Virus record (IMG/VR): IMGVR_UViG_3300044695_006483
Location: 1-20,389 of that record
Length of the DNA stretch: 20,389 bases
Strand: one strand, 5' to 3'
Source of the DNA: a virus
A program made the position numbers and the translations under genes. This document shows, in pieces, positions 13,273-20,022 of this stretch; position 1 is the first letter of the stretch, and every line of letters starts with the position of its first letter. The notes under the pieces were generated by a model. The model searched no databases. It worked only from the letters and a program-made list of their open reading frames with translations, and was not told the DNA's origin.

Positions 13273-13745
13273 TGCAGAACCACGTTGGCGTTTAGGGGCA
13301 GGGGACCGACAAGTTGGCGAGTGACGCTACGGGCGGGGAATCCAGAAATTACGCTGTCAATGGCGGAGCGGAAGCGTAATTCAATCGTTGTTTCGCTCAA
13401 ACTGGCGCCAATTCCGACAAGGAACTCCTGCTGCGTGGCTCCGTTTGCGGCGATTGCGTTGGTGGCTGTCAGCCACACCGTTGTCAGCACCAGGCGGCTT
13501 AGGCGGTTGCCGTTGCCGGCGTCAAGCAAACGCAGGGCGAATTCCACGTTGGGGAACAGCACTTGCATGATGCTGTTGTCCCCGGTGTTGTTGGAGACGC
13601 TGCCTTCGGCGCGGAAGGGGGCGAAGTTGAACCGCTGTCCTGCGTAGGTGTAGACCTCGTTTACGAAGTAGTTTTGGTACAGATGGCGGGTGCCATCTGT
13701 TGTGGTGAGATCAAAAAACTGGGCAATACGGATGTCGATGGCCAT
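13269..13745 (-). CDS. Minor tail protein, tail-tip module (158 aa; gpL/DUF1833-like candidate)
   Basis: A soluble beta-rich protein with no signal or membrane helix. It begins AIDIRIAQFFDLTTTDGTRH, has an aromatic patch (LYQNYFVNEVYTYAGQRFNF, about 22-41) and ends with RFRSAIDSVISGFPARSVTR followed by QLVGPLPLNANVVLQ. Position decides the call: it lies between the 138-aa minor tail protein and the NlpC/P60-like gene, the slot of lambda L (gpM-gpL-gpK-gpI-gpJ order). The LRFRSAIDSV...FP...LVG.LP ending resembles DUF1833-type tail proteins. It starts by TGATG overlap at 13745 and ends in GTGA overlap with the next gene. The tail-tip role is likely; the exact family is uncertain. Confidence 0.65.
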   Translation of the reverse strand: MAIDIRIAQFFDLTTTDGTRHLYQNYFVNEVYTYAGQRFNFAPFRAEGSVSNNTGDNSIMQVLFPNVEFALRLLDAGNGNRLSRLVLTTVWLTATNAIAANGATQQEFLVGIGASLSETTIELRFRSAIDSVISGFPARSVTRQLVGPLPLNANVVLQ

Positions 13746-14161
13746 CAGGCGTCATCCGTCCGTGGATCTCGGATTTCGCCGGCAAGGGAGATTGCCACGT
13801 TGTAGACGCCGGGGCGAACGGACTCGACCTTCGGTGGTTCGGCGTATTCCCAGCGCAGGTTGCCGCGGGCTGCAGCGAGGCTGGTGACTTCGCCAGCAAC
13901 GTCGCTGCTCATGCCAGCTGTGGTGTTGGCGGAGAGGCGAAAGCGCTTGTTTGCTGCGGTTTGGCTGTGGTAGTGATCTAGCAGGGTGTTGACCGCGGCG
14001 TCGGCGATGTTGGTGTACTGCAGGTCGAGTTTGGCGCCGTAGGGCGAGCTGCCGAAGGTGCGGCGAGCCAGTGCGCCAGACAGCGTGCGAAAGCTGCGTT
14101 GGGGGTAGACGGCAGGGGTGAAACTGCGTGAGGAGGGAGTTAGCGCAGGAAAATTAGCCAT
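13745..14161 (-). CDS. Minor tail protein following the tape measure (138 aa; gpM-position)
   Basis: Directly downstream of the tape measure with a TAATG overlap, the position of lambda M or a distal tail protein. It begins MANFPALTPSSRSFTPAVYP and has a basic, serine-rich N-terminal 50 residues, then a beta core (GAKLDLQYTNIADAAVNTLL, about 42-61) and a C-terminal strand (PGVYNVAISLAGEIRDPRTD). I recognise the PALTPSSRxFTPG-type N-terminus from cyanobacterial phage tail modules but know no characterised member. It probably starts the tip complex at the end of the tube. It is short for a full distal tail protein (usually 200 aa or more), so a gpM analogue is the better guess. Confidence 0.65.
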   Translation of the reverse strand: MANFPALTPSSRSFTPAVYPQRSFRTLSGALARRTFGSSPYGAKLDLQYTNIADAAVNTLLDHYHSQTAANKRFRLSANTTAGMSSDVAGEVTSLAAARGNLRWEYAEPPKVESVRPGVYNVAISLAGEIRDPRTDDA

Positions 14162-16476
14162 TAGAAACCAACTCTTCGGCGGGTGTTAGGCGATTGCTGG
14201 AGGCGGTCCAAGGTCATCGTCATGCCGCGTTGGGCGCCATCGCGAGCGGCTTGGCGGCGAGTGGCAGCCATGGCCAGCTCCAGTTGATCGCGGCTGACGT
14301 ATTCCACACCGCCGATGCTGGTGGTCTCAAAACTCATATTAAGAACGGGACTTCCGCCCATTCCCGGGGCAGAACCCATGGCGGAACGGAGGTCATTGTT
14401 TGAAACCACAGAACCGCCGGTGCCAGGAACAAACAGTTCAGGGCCGCGTTCGCCGACGACGTAGGGCGAGCCGCCGGTGACGGGGCCGCCGTTGGCGCGG
14501 TAGCCAAAACCACGAGCCAAGAAAGACAAGATCCCTTGAGGATTACCGGCACCGCCACCTAATGCCCCTAAAGCTTGGGCAATGCCATACATCATCAACA
14601 TTTTGCCGATCGTGGCAAGAAGGTCAGCTCCTAGACCTTTTAACGCTTCGCCAAGGCTTTGTGTGCCAGTGGTCGCAGCATCGATTGCCCCGGCAAAAGC
14701 TCCGGCAACGGTGCTCGATATGCTTTCAAATAAATCTTTTTCCATTTGAAGCTTGGCGTTTGCGGCTTCTTGTTCTTTGGTAAGCTTTCGGATTTCGGCA
14801 ATTTTCAGACCAAGAGCCTGCCTATCTGCATCGGTTAGAACGATGCCAGCCTTCTTAAGTGTGTTCTCAATTTCCAGCAGTTGCAGCGCTTGCTTCTGGG
14901 CTTCTGTCACAGCGGCTGTTTTGATCATTTGCATGTCAAGGCCGGCTAGTGCCTCTGCAATTGCCTTTTGCTGCTGACGGTCTTGCTCCTGTGCTTTGCC
15001 CGTTTGCTCGGCGAGCAATGTATTGATCTCCAGCTCGAGCCCAAGCCTTTTTGTTTTGAGATCATTGGTAGTCTCATCAAAAGCTAAAGCTGCACGTACC
15101 TTGTCTTGCTCGGATGCGATAATTTCGGCTCGAACCTCGGCCCGCTTGGTCAGTGTTTCGTCGATAGCACCAATCTGGTATTTGATATTTAGCAGCTTCG
15201 ATGAGTATTCGACCATTCGCTGTGCCTGCTGCGGATTCTCGCTTGCGGCGGCAGTGTTCATCATCTTTGCAGTAGCCGCAGACAACCTTGCCTGTTGCTC
15301 TTGCAGCCTGCGCCCGATATTGCCGCCGATTAGATCGTCAATGTTGAGCGCTTTGCTGGGTTTCTCTTTTTCAGCCAACAGTGCTGGTGTGGCTGAAGTG
15401 GCAGCGGCAGGCTTGGCTGGTTTGGACTGTTGGCGCAGACTGCCCAGCCTCTGCTCAAGTTTTTGAGCTTCTTTTTGTAGCTGCTGCAATTCATATTTCA
15501 TGCCAGGTAATGCTGGCTGGCCGCCACCCATCACCTGCCCATCTATGCCCAAAACAGGGGCGCCAGCTTGCGTGCCAATTCCAGCAGCTTCTCCCGCCTT
15601 AATGGCTGCTTGAAGTTCTTTGATTCGAGCGCGTGTGTTGAATAATTGATCGTTGGCTTTTTTGTAATCGGGACCAGCTAATGCCTGATTGATTTTGTCT
15701 ACCACCATCGTGGCAAAATCAAGAGTCTCTTTTAGCGCAGGCTTAAGTGTCTCGCCAATAGTTTTGGCGAGCGTCTCCACACCATCCGTAAGCGTGCTCC
15801 ATTTGCCGGCCAACGTATCACTCTGCGCGATGGCGCCATCTGCATATTTGCCGCCTGCGTTAGTCAGTCGAATAACCGCAACCTCAACCGCCTCGGCTCC
15901 AATGCGGCCTTTCTCTAGCGCTTTCTGGAATTCCTCACCAGAAAGCCCATACATCTTGCGCAGTTCTTCCTGCAGCGCCACGCCGCGCTCTTGGAACTGC
16001 AGCAGTTCCTCGCCTTGCAGCCTGCCCTTGGCCTGCACTTGGCCGTAGGCAGTAACCAAGCCTTGTAGTTCGGCACCGGTAGCGCCGCTAACATCAGCCA
16101 GTCGCCTAGTAGTTTCTACAACTTTCTCTGTTTCAACGCCAAACGCTTGCAATCGTTTAGCGGAATCAATTAGCTCGGTGCTGGTGAATGGCGTTACAGC
16201 ACCAAGCTGCTGCAGCTCTTTGATAATCTGTCCGGCTTTTTCTGCACTGCCAGTTAGTACCTCAAGACTGCGGGTTTGGCTTTCTAATTCAGCCGTCTTG
16301 GCAAATACAAACTTGAATGCTTGCAGCGCCCCAAAAGCAACCGCAAGCTTGCCGGCGGCGGCGGCAACACCATTGAACGCCTTTTCTGTCGCGCCTGCCT
16401 GCGCCTGCACTTCACGCAGTTTGCTGACAGCATTGCGGCTGTCAACGTTAATCGCGACATTAGCGACGACAGACAC
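14161..16476 (-). CDS. Tail tape measure protein (771 aa)
   Basis: It sets tail length and is ejected with the DNA. The N-terminal region (about 10-250) matches the tape-measure N-terminal family: KAFNGVAAAAGKLAVAFGAL (32-51), LESQTRSLEVLTGSAEKAGQ (64-83), GAVTPFTSTELIDSAKRLQAF and QAKGRLQGEELLQFQERGVA (148-167). Charged coiled coils follow (ELQQLQKEAQKLEQRLGSLR). A hydrophobic stretch lies at about 616-642 (LATIGKMLMMYGIAQALGAL), and a C-terminal GGPVTGGSPYVVGERGPELF motif starts near 663. The start is GTG at 16476, nine bases after the gpT-like stop, with only a weak GGTAGGG upstream. At the usual 0.15 nm per residue the tail would be about 115 nm, a family rule and not a measurement. Confidence 0.93.
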   Translation of the reverse strand: MSVVANVAINVDSRNAVSKLREVQAQAGATEKAFNGVAAAAGKLAVAFGALQAFKFVFAKTAELESQTRSLEVLTGSAEKAGQIIKELQQLGAVTPFTSTELIDSAKRLQAFGVETEKVVETTRRLADVSGATGAELQGLVTAYGQVQAKGRLQGEELLQFQERGVALQEELRKMYGLSGEEFQKALEKGRIGAEAVEVAVIRLTNAGGKYADGAIAQSDTLAGKWSTLTDGVETLAKTIGETLKPALKETLDFATMVVDKINQALAGPDYKKANDQLFNTRARIKELQAAIKAGEAAGIGTQAGAPVLGIDGQVMGGGQPALPGMKYELQQLQKEAQKLEQRLGSLRQQSKPAKPAAATSATPALLAEKEKPSKALNIDDLIGGNIGRRLQEQQARLSAATAKMMNTAAASENPQQAQRMVEYSSKLLNIKYQIGAIDETLTKRAEVRAEIIASEQDKVRAALAFDETTNDLKTKRLGLELEINTLLAEQTGKAQEQDRQQQKAIAEALAGLDMQMIKTAAVTEAQKQALQLLEIENTLKKAGIVLTDADRQALGLKIAEIRKLTKEQEAANAKLQMEKDLFESISSTVAGAFAGAIDAATTGTQSLGEALKGLGADLLATIGKMLMMYGIAQALGALGGGAGNPQGILSFLARGFGYRANGGPVTGGSPYVVGERGPELFVPGTGGSVVSNNDLRSAMGSAPGMGGSPVLNMSFETTSIGGVEYVSRDQLELAMAATRRQAARDGAQRGMTMTLDRLQQSPNTRRRVGF

Positions 16477-16485
16477 AGCGCTACC

Positions 16486-16671
16486 CTACCGCCTTTGCTT
16501 CATTCTACGCTCTTGCTCCTCGTTTTGAAGCTCAAAGTAGCTGCTCCAAATCAACAGCTCCTCTAGCGTCACTTCTTGATTGAGCTTAGCCAAGCTATAA
16601 CCAAGTTCCTTTGCAACGCCAAGTTGCAGCAGCAGCAGGTTGTCTTTACTTAACTCCTTCTTTAATGCTTT
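16486..16671 (-). CDS. gpT-like extension of the tail chaperone, reached by frameshift
   Basis: This frame is +1 relative to the gpG-like gene. It is open from just after a TGA at 16672-16674 to a TAG at 16486-16488. From 16650 it encodes 54 residues, beginning SKDNLLLLQLGVAKELGYSL, continuing with LEELLIWSSYFELQ and ending ERRMKQRR. Helical (L/I)-EEL-x-x-W-x-x-YF-x-L sequences are typical of the C-terminal T part of G-T tail chaperones. The N-terminal portion has no ATG, GTG or TTG start, so independent translation is unlikely. It fills the gap exactly between the gpG stop and the tape measure start, where lambda T lies. The fusion would be about 171 aa. A base indel error in the sequence would give the same picture. 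Confidence 0.8.
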   Translation of the reverse strand, partial: KALKKELSKDNLLLLQLGVAKELGYSLAKLNQEVTLEELLIWSSYFELQNEEQERRMKQRR

Positions 16672-17002
16672 TCATGTCCAGTTGCTCTGCATCTTCTGGA
16701 TTGGTGATGATTGCAAGCATCATACCTTGCAGATCAGCGTCTAGCACTTCTTCCTTAAGTTCGGCAATTTCGCCAGCTGCAAACAAGCGCTTGCCGGTGT
16801 CGTCCATTGCCTTGGTAACCAGCAAGTTCAATGCAAAGCCGTTGGTATTGCTGCCACCAGGCATGTTCTCTGCGCGCTCGCGTTCGGCCATGGTCAATGG
16901 CGCGGAGTAAAACTCAAACACACTGCCATCGGTTAGCGTTACAACCCGCTTGGTTGGCGTCAGGTTGGCTGCTTTTTTGAGGCGTGCAAGCGCGGATGCC
17001 AT
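16646..17002 (-). CDS. Tail assembly chaperone, gpG-like (118 aa)
   Basis: A small helical protein between the tail tube and tape measure genes, the position of lambda G. The N-terminus is basic (SALARLKKAANLTPTKRVVT), followed by a beta strand pair (VTLTDGSVFEFYSAPLTMAE, residues 21-40) and a long acidic helical half with IAELKEEVLDADLQGMMLAI (79-98) and NPEDAEQLDMKS (101-112). The DG...F.F.....A.R pattern is common in tail chaperones of siphophages. It binds the tape measure and recruits tube subunits in known systems. Start ATG at 17002; no clear Shine-Dalgarno precedes it, although it follows a terminator. The last codons AAG TAA sit beside the recoding site described separately. Confidence 0.85.
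   Translation of the reverse strand: MASALARLKKAANLTPTKRVVTLTDGSVFEFYSAPLTMAERERAENMPGGSNTNGFALNLLVTKAMDDTGKRLFAAGEIAELKEEVLDADLQGMMLAIITNPEDAEQLDMKSIKEGVK
16649..16671 (-). promoter_or_regulatory. Candidate programmed frameshift site, gpG to gpT-like frame
   Basis: The shift must occur in this 23-nt interval, bounded by the upstream TGA of the new frame and the gpG TAA. Two possible signals are visible. One is AAAA at 16669-16672, where a lysyl-tRNA on AAA could re-pair perfectly in +1. The other is AAGGAG two bases before the terminal AAG-TAA, resembling the release-factor-2 (prfB) layout of an internal SD followed by a slippery codon and a stop. AAG re-pairs poorly with AGT, which weakens the second option. 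No lambda-type GGGAAAG heptamer is present. Confidence 0.55.
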
Positions 17003-17034
17003 AAAAATTGGTGAGTTAGGTGTACTCTAAGCAC

Positions 17035-17060
17035 AAAAAAGCCCCAGCGCAAGCCGGGGC
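17035..17060 (-). terminator. Intrinsic terminator after the major tail tube gene
   Basis: Minus strand GCCCCGGC, loop TTGC, then GCTGGGGC makes an 8-bp stem with one G-U pair, followed directly by six T. It begins 10 nt past the tube stop. Strong termination here would make the tube mRNA more abundant than chaperone and tape measure mRNA, matching the copy numbers needed. Read-through must occur, or a promoter must lie in the 32 nt before gpG, where I see no convincing one. Confidence 0.85.
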
Positions 17061-17070
17061 CATTTTGCTA

Positions 17071-17829
17071 TCAGGCACTGGTGCTGAAATCAAACGTTGG
17101 CACGCCAGCTGGACGGAAGGTAATCTCCACCTGCTGGGCATCGTCAGGGTTGACATTCAGGCTGGCTGAGATCAGCACTGCATCCATGGCAATACTGCGG
17201 CTTAGCGCCTCAGTCCCCTGCTTGTCGGTGTACAGCTTGAATGCGCAGCCCACCTGCTGACGCTGCAGCACGTCTTCCACCATGCGGTTAGACAGGGCGG
17301 CATCTTCGTTGGTCACGTAGACGGTAGCAGTGCCATTGCCATCGGCAAAACCAGGGATGTAAGCGCGGAAGGGTGCGTACTGCCCAGCGGTCTGGCCGAT
17401 GGTTGTGACATCGATCTCGCTACGGCTGATCTCAAAAGACCAAGACTGCACTTGCCCAACGGCAGCAAAATCGGCGTAGTACACCTCAAATTCGTTGGGT
17501 GCTACTGCTGTCCCGTCGTCGGTGATGGCCAAGATGGTACCACCAGCAGCAGTAGAAACTGTCAGCGCGCCAGTAGCAGCTGTGTAGGACAGCACGTAGT
17601 AGGTGGTAGCTGCATCAATGGGAGCCGGCAGCGTGCCAGAGCCGGAGCCGCCTGTCTGGCTGTTGATGACGCGGAACTTGACAGGATCACCGGCCTTGAA
17701 GTTCAGGTACGGCTGAACGGTGATGACATCAGTGCTGGCATTGACGCCGGATTCGGGAAAGTTGCCGTTAGTACCGGCAGGTTTGTAGTAAAGGGCGCCG
17801 GACGTACCGGACAGAACAGTAACAGCCAT
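17071..17829 (-). CDS. Major tail tube protein (252 aa)
   Basis: The shaft subunit. It lies between the tail terminator and the chaperone, the canonical place. N-terminal SGALYYKPAGTNGNF (10-24) leads into an inserted beta domain at about 40-110 (FKAGDPVKFRVINSQTG and TTYYVLSYTAATGALTVS), then the tube core: QVQSWSFEISRSEIDVTTIG (126-145), ADGNGTATVYVTNED (162-176), LQRQQVGCAFKLYTDKQG (188-205) and SASLNVNPDDAQQVEITF (221-238). The W-S-F-E-I-S strand and G-T-A-T strand are typical of siphophage tube proteins, and gpV-type tubes can carry extra domains facing outwards. Start ATG at 17829 with no obvious Shine-Dalgarno. An intrinsic terminator follows the stop, suggesting separate high-level expression. 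Confidence 0.85.
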   Translation of the reverse strand: MAVTVLSGTSGALYYKPAGTNGNFPESGVNASTDVITVQPYLNFKAGDPVKFRVINSQTGGSGSGTLPAPIDAATTYYVLSYTAATGALTVSTAAGGTILAITDDGTAVAPNEFEVYYADFAAVGQVQSWSFEISRSEIDVTTIGQTAGQYAPFRAYIPGFADGNGTATVYVTNEDAALSNRMVEDVLQRQQVGCAFKLYTDKQGTEALSRSIAMDAVLISASLNVNPDDAQQVEITFRPAGVPTFDFSTSA

Positions 17830-17852
17830 GTTGTGAACGGTAGTGGCTGCGC

Positions 17853-18275
17853 TCAGTCTAAATAGGCTTCAAATGTTGCGGTTAGCTGCGTTTGGTAGTA
17901 AGGCTGCGGCGCAGCAGGCGTTACCTGCGCTGGACCAGATATTGGGTCAAAAATAATGCTGCTAAATTTGGCGCGATCAAACAAATCTTTAACGCGCTCG
18001 GCAATGGTGAAGTTAGCGGCAGTGCCTACGCCGATAGGGGTAAAAATGTTGACGGTTAGCACGCCATTGTGCCGGTTAAAACCTGCGCTACCAGTCGGCA
18101 GCAGCGTGGCATAAGCGTTGTCGCCAAAGCGGATAAATGCCTGCAACCACGGTGCATTATTTGGCGGCGTAAATGGCACGTTCTGGTAACTCACCGGATA
18201 TGCCGGTGCAATTGCCATCTGCGTAGCAATGCGCCCTTCAATGGCAGCACGGACATCATTGATGGTACTGCTCAT
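17853..18275 (-). CDS. Tail terminator protein (140 aa; gpU-like)
   Basis: A protein of the tail-terminator size class directly upstream of the tube gene, as lambda U precedes V. It begins STINDVRAAIEGRIATQMAI, an N-terminal helix pattern common in these proteins, followed by strands (PWLQAFIRFGDNAYATLLPT, 42-61) and NGVLTVNIFTPIGVGTAANF (70-89), where V-N-I-F-T-P-x-G is characteristic. A helix AERVKDLFDRAKF follows, then the closing YYQTQLTATFEAYLD. Known homologues form a hexameric ring that stops tube growth and joins tail to head. It starts in an ATGA overlap with the gp10-like gene and is 23 nt from the tube ATG. Confidence 0.8.
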   Translation of the reverse strand: MSSTINDVRAAIEGRIATQMAIAPAYPVSYQNVPFTPPNNAPWLQAFIRFGDNAYATLLPTGSAGFNRHNGVLTVNIFTPIGVGTAANFTIAERVKDLFDRAKFSSIIFDPISGPAQVTPAAPQPYYQTQLTATFEAYLD

Positions 18276-18688
18276 GATTCCCTGCCGATGCGATCTGCCG
18301 CAATTCTGACTCGGCCTTGCACGTCCTTGGCAATGCCTTGAATCCAGCCGGCTTGCCCACCAAGTGCTCCGCTGGTTTGCCTGCTACTGCCATTGGCTAG
18401 CGACTCCGCATATGGCAGGTTGTTGTGGACTGAGTAAACGTTGCCAACTGTTTCTTGGCTGTAACCAATGCGCGCTAATGGTGGTGCGCTGCCGTAGCTG
18501 CCAGGTGCTGCAACGCCTCCCGGTGCTGCATTCTCGCCTACCTGCCAGCTAGCACGAAAGCGGCCGGTATCGACGGGGCTGGCTTGCTTGAGCAGGCTGT
18601 CAGTTTCCAGCACCGATGCACGCAGCAACTTCTCCATTTGCCGCTCTGCATAATCACCAATATCGCCAACCCGTATGGTGCGTGCCAT
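18272..18688 (-). CDS. HK97-gp10-like neck / tail-completion protein (138 aa)
   Basis: The motif ASPVDTGRFRASWQV (residues 36-50) is the hallmark of the HK97 gp10 family (S-P-V-D-T-G-x-x-x-x-S). NVYSVHNNLPYAESLANGSS (83-102) supplies the second family motif, N-x-x-P-Y-A-x-x-L-x-x-G. The N-terminal helix (DYAERQMEKLLRASVLETDS) and C-terminal helix (KDVQGRVRIAADRIGRES) are also typical. These proteins sit at the head-tail interface and act in joining or tail completion. It starts in a TGATG overlap with the head-closure gene and ends in ATGA overlap with the terminator gene, the usual order of such modules. Confidence 0.85.
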   Translation of the reverse strand: MARTIRVGDIGDYAERQMEKLLRASVLETDSLLKQASPVDTGRFRASWQVGENAAPGGVAAPGSYGSAPPLARIGYSQETVGNVYSVHNNLPYAESLANGSSRQTSGALGGQAGWIQGIAKDVQGRVRIAADRIGRES

Positions 18689-19044
18689 CAGTCCCTCAGG
18701 ATTAGCTCGTAGGTGATGGGCGTGTTGTCCTGCTCAATAGTCCGCACCTCAATCACCTGCAGCGCACGGCCCGCAATGATGACGCGATCAGCGGTAGTTG
18801 GTGCGTTGGGCAAATCAGCTGCGGCAACCATTAACCGCTTGTCGCCAGCTTGAATGAGGTCGTTCACCTCACGCAGGCTGACATCTTCCAGTACGCCACG
18901 CACTGTGGTATCTGCAGTGGTTTCAGCAGCAGTGCCAGTTGTTGGGTTGTAGCTGCCCATCGTGACGCGGCGGATGGTTGCCTCACCGCCAAACCGCGCC
19001 ATTAGCTTGCTGGCAACCTTGCGTAGCGGGTTAGCTAAAGACAT
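18688..19044 (-). CDS. Head-tail joining / head closure protein (118 aa)
   Basis: The N-terminal basic helix (NPLRKVASKLMARFGGEATI) is followed by short beta strands with RRVTMGSYNPTTGTAAETTA (25-44), VRGVLEDVSLREVND, TADRVIIAGRALQVIEVRTI and a final ITYELILRD. The pattern of a small barrel with I.G....I..V......I.YEL..R is typical of phage head-tail adaptor/stopper proteins (HK97 gp7-like or SPP1 gp16-like), which close the connector after DNA packaging. It precedes the gp10-like gene with a TGATG overlap, as expected. Exact assignment to closure or adaptor needs a profile search, but the neck role is well supported by sequence and order. Confidence 0.8.
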   Translation of the reverse strand: MSLANPLRKVASKLMARFGGEATIRRVTMGSYNPTTGTAAETTADTTVRGVLEDVSLREVNDLIQAGDKRLMVAAADLPNAPTTADRVIIAGRALQVIEVRTIEQDNTPITYELILRD

Positions 19045-19577
19045 CAGGCCACCTGCACTGCAGTCAGGATAATGCCAGGGATAGATGGATGCGCCGGCCC
19101 CGATGGCGACGATGGCAATGATTGGATGCTAGCGGCTACATTTGTGGTAGACCAAATTAACTCTAGATAGTCGTTAGCGGCAAGTTTTAAGACGTAATTG
19201 ACGCAGCCAATGACGTGACCATCAACGCCGCCATGGCTAGAAATAATACTGAATTTGCTATCTGACGCAGGTACATCACCACTGGTGCCGCTGTCATTCT
19301 TGCGTAGCCAGATGTTGATGTCGTGAATCGATGTGCTGGTATTTACAAATTGGACCGAATAAATGATGCTGTAAACACCACTGCGGGAAAACGTAACGCG
19401 CGAACCGTTGGCAATGCTGATGCCTTGGCTGTCTGGATCTGTTGAGCCAATGGCAACTGAGTATGCCGTATTAGCTGCTGCGGCAATTTGCTGTGTTGTG
19501 TCATAAAACGACCCCCACAGCAATTGATTGCGGACGGTATCAAGCTGACTGGTAAACGGATTTAACTTAAATGCCAC
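19044..19577 (-). CDS. Probable virion surface protein with jelly-roll-like (C1q/TNF-type) strands (177 aa)
   Basis: It starts at GTG 19577, three bases after the previous stop, and begins AFKLNPFTSQLDTVRNQLLW. The N-terminal LNPFTSQLD segment is a recurrent attachment peptide in phage structural proteins. The rest is beta-rich: NTAYSVAIGSTDPDSQGISI (36-55), RVTFSRSGVYSIIYSVQFVN (60-79) and DINIWLRKNDSG (84-95), then LKLAANDYLELIWSTTNVAA (129-148). The SGVYSIIYSVQF...INIWLRKNG...ANDYLEL order is that of C1q/TNF-like jelly rolls found on phage capsids and fibres. Lying between connector genes, it may decorate head or neck. I infer a surface or carbohydrate-binding role; no enzyme motif is visible. 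Confidence 0.7.
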   Translation of the reverse strand: MAFKLNPFTSQLDTVRNQLLWGSFYDTTQQIAAAANTAYSVAIGSTDPDSQGISIANGSRVTFSRSGVYSIIYSVQFVNTSTSIHDINIWLRKNDSGTSGDVPASDSKFSIISSHGGVDGHVIGCVNYVLKLAANDYLELIWSTTNVAASIQSLPSSPSGPAHPSIPGIILTAVQVA

Positions 19578-19580
19578 AAG

Positions 19581-19790
19581 TCAACTCCGCACAACGGTCA
19601 GCATGTTGTTGTTGGTGTCGTAGGTCATTGTTAAAACAGCAACGACTTTGCCGCTAGTGCCGCCGCGCTTGTACGTTGCAGTCAGCAAATTGTTGCTGGC
19701 ATCGTAAGTGTTAACAATGCAGTCATGCGTTGGGATGTCAAGCCCCTGCCTAGGGAATGCATCGCCGCCGCCAGGAAGAACGTATGCCAT
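19581..19790 (-). CDS. Small beta-rich phage protein (69 aa)
   Basis: I chose ATG at 19790 over the GTG one codon earlier because ATG forms the TGATG overlap seen at many junctions here. It begins MAYVLPGGGDAFPRQGLDIP and contains two similar strand pairs, YDASNNLLTATYKRGGTSGK and LTMTYDTNNNMLTVVRS, each with Y-D-x-x-N-N-x-L. This internal YDxxNNxLT echo suggests a small beta repeat or hairpin. The pattern is one I have seen in phage structural clusters, without known function. Its neighbours are also small beta proteins, so a virion decoration role is plausible but unproven. Confidence 0.7.
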   Translation of the reverse strand: MAYVLPGGGDAFPRQGLDIPTHDCIVNTYDASNNLLTATYKRGGTSGKVVAVLTMTYDTNNNMLTVVRS

Positions 19791-20020
19791 CACACTTTGT
19801 AAGCAACGACTTTGCCGGAGGCAAGAGTAACACTGGTAAACACACCAGAGACCGAATCGCCCGCCTTGAGCGGCACTGATGCAAACGTATTGCCAGTTTG
19901 GTTCTCGATCACAGCGCTGGCGATTACTGCATCAGCCACAGCGTAGATCTGCCAGAAGCGGCCGGTATGTGCAGCAGTATCGTCGATGTACTCAAAGCCG
20001 ATGCTGTAAGACCGATCCAT
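19790..20020 (-). CDS. Small beta-rich virion-associated protein (76 aa)
   Basis: Begins MDRSYSIGFEYIDDTAAHTG and ends GVFTSVTLASGKVVAYKV. The arrangement WQIYAVADAVIASA...PLKAGDSVSGVFTSVTLASG (about 23-67) is typical of a small beta-sandwich family common in head-tail regions of environmental phages, with the constant ending G-x-F-[TS]-x-[IV]-x-L-x-[SA]-G-x-V-x-A-Y-[KR]. It has no cysteine and no membrane span. It lies 2 nt after the connector stop and overlaps the 69-aa gene by TGATG. It is probably a head or neck accessory subunit; the function is unknown to me beyond structural context. Confidence 0.7.
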   Translation of the reverse strand: MDRSYSIGFEYIDDTAAHTGRFWQIYAVADAVIASAVIENQTGNTFASVPLKAGDSVSGVFTSVTLASGKVVAYKV

Positions 20021-20022
20021 GG

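Noticed and set aside
16571-16647. A -1 frame after the gpG stop as the T extension
   Set aside because: It gives a short Cys-rich peptide ending at a nearby TGA and lacks the LEELLIWSSYF pattern; the +1 frame fits the family and reaches the tape measure.
17003-17034. A promoter for the chaperone gene after the terminator
   Set aside because: Only weak TTAGAGT/TACACC-like words are present with no matching -35 element in the 32 nt available; I cannot support it.
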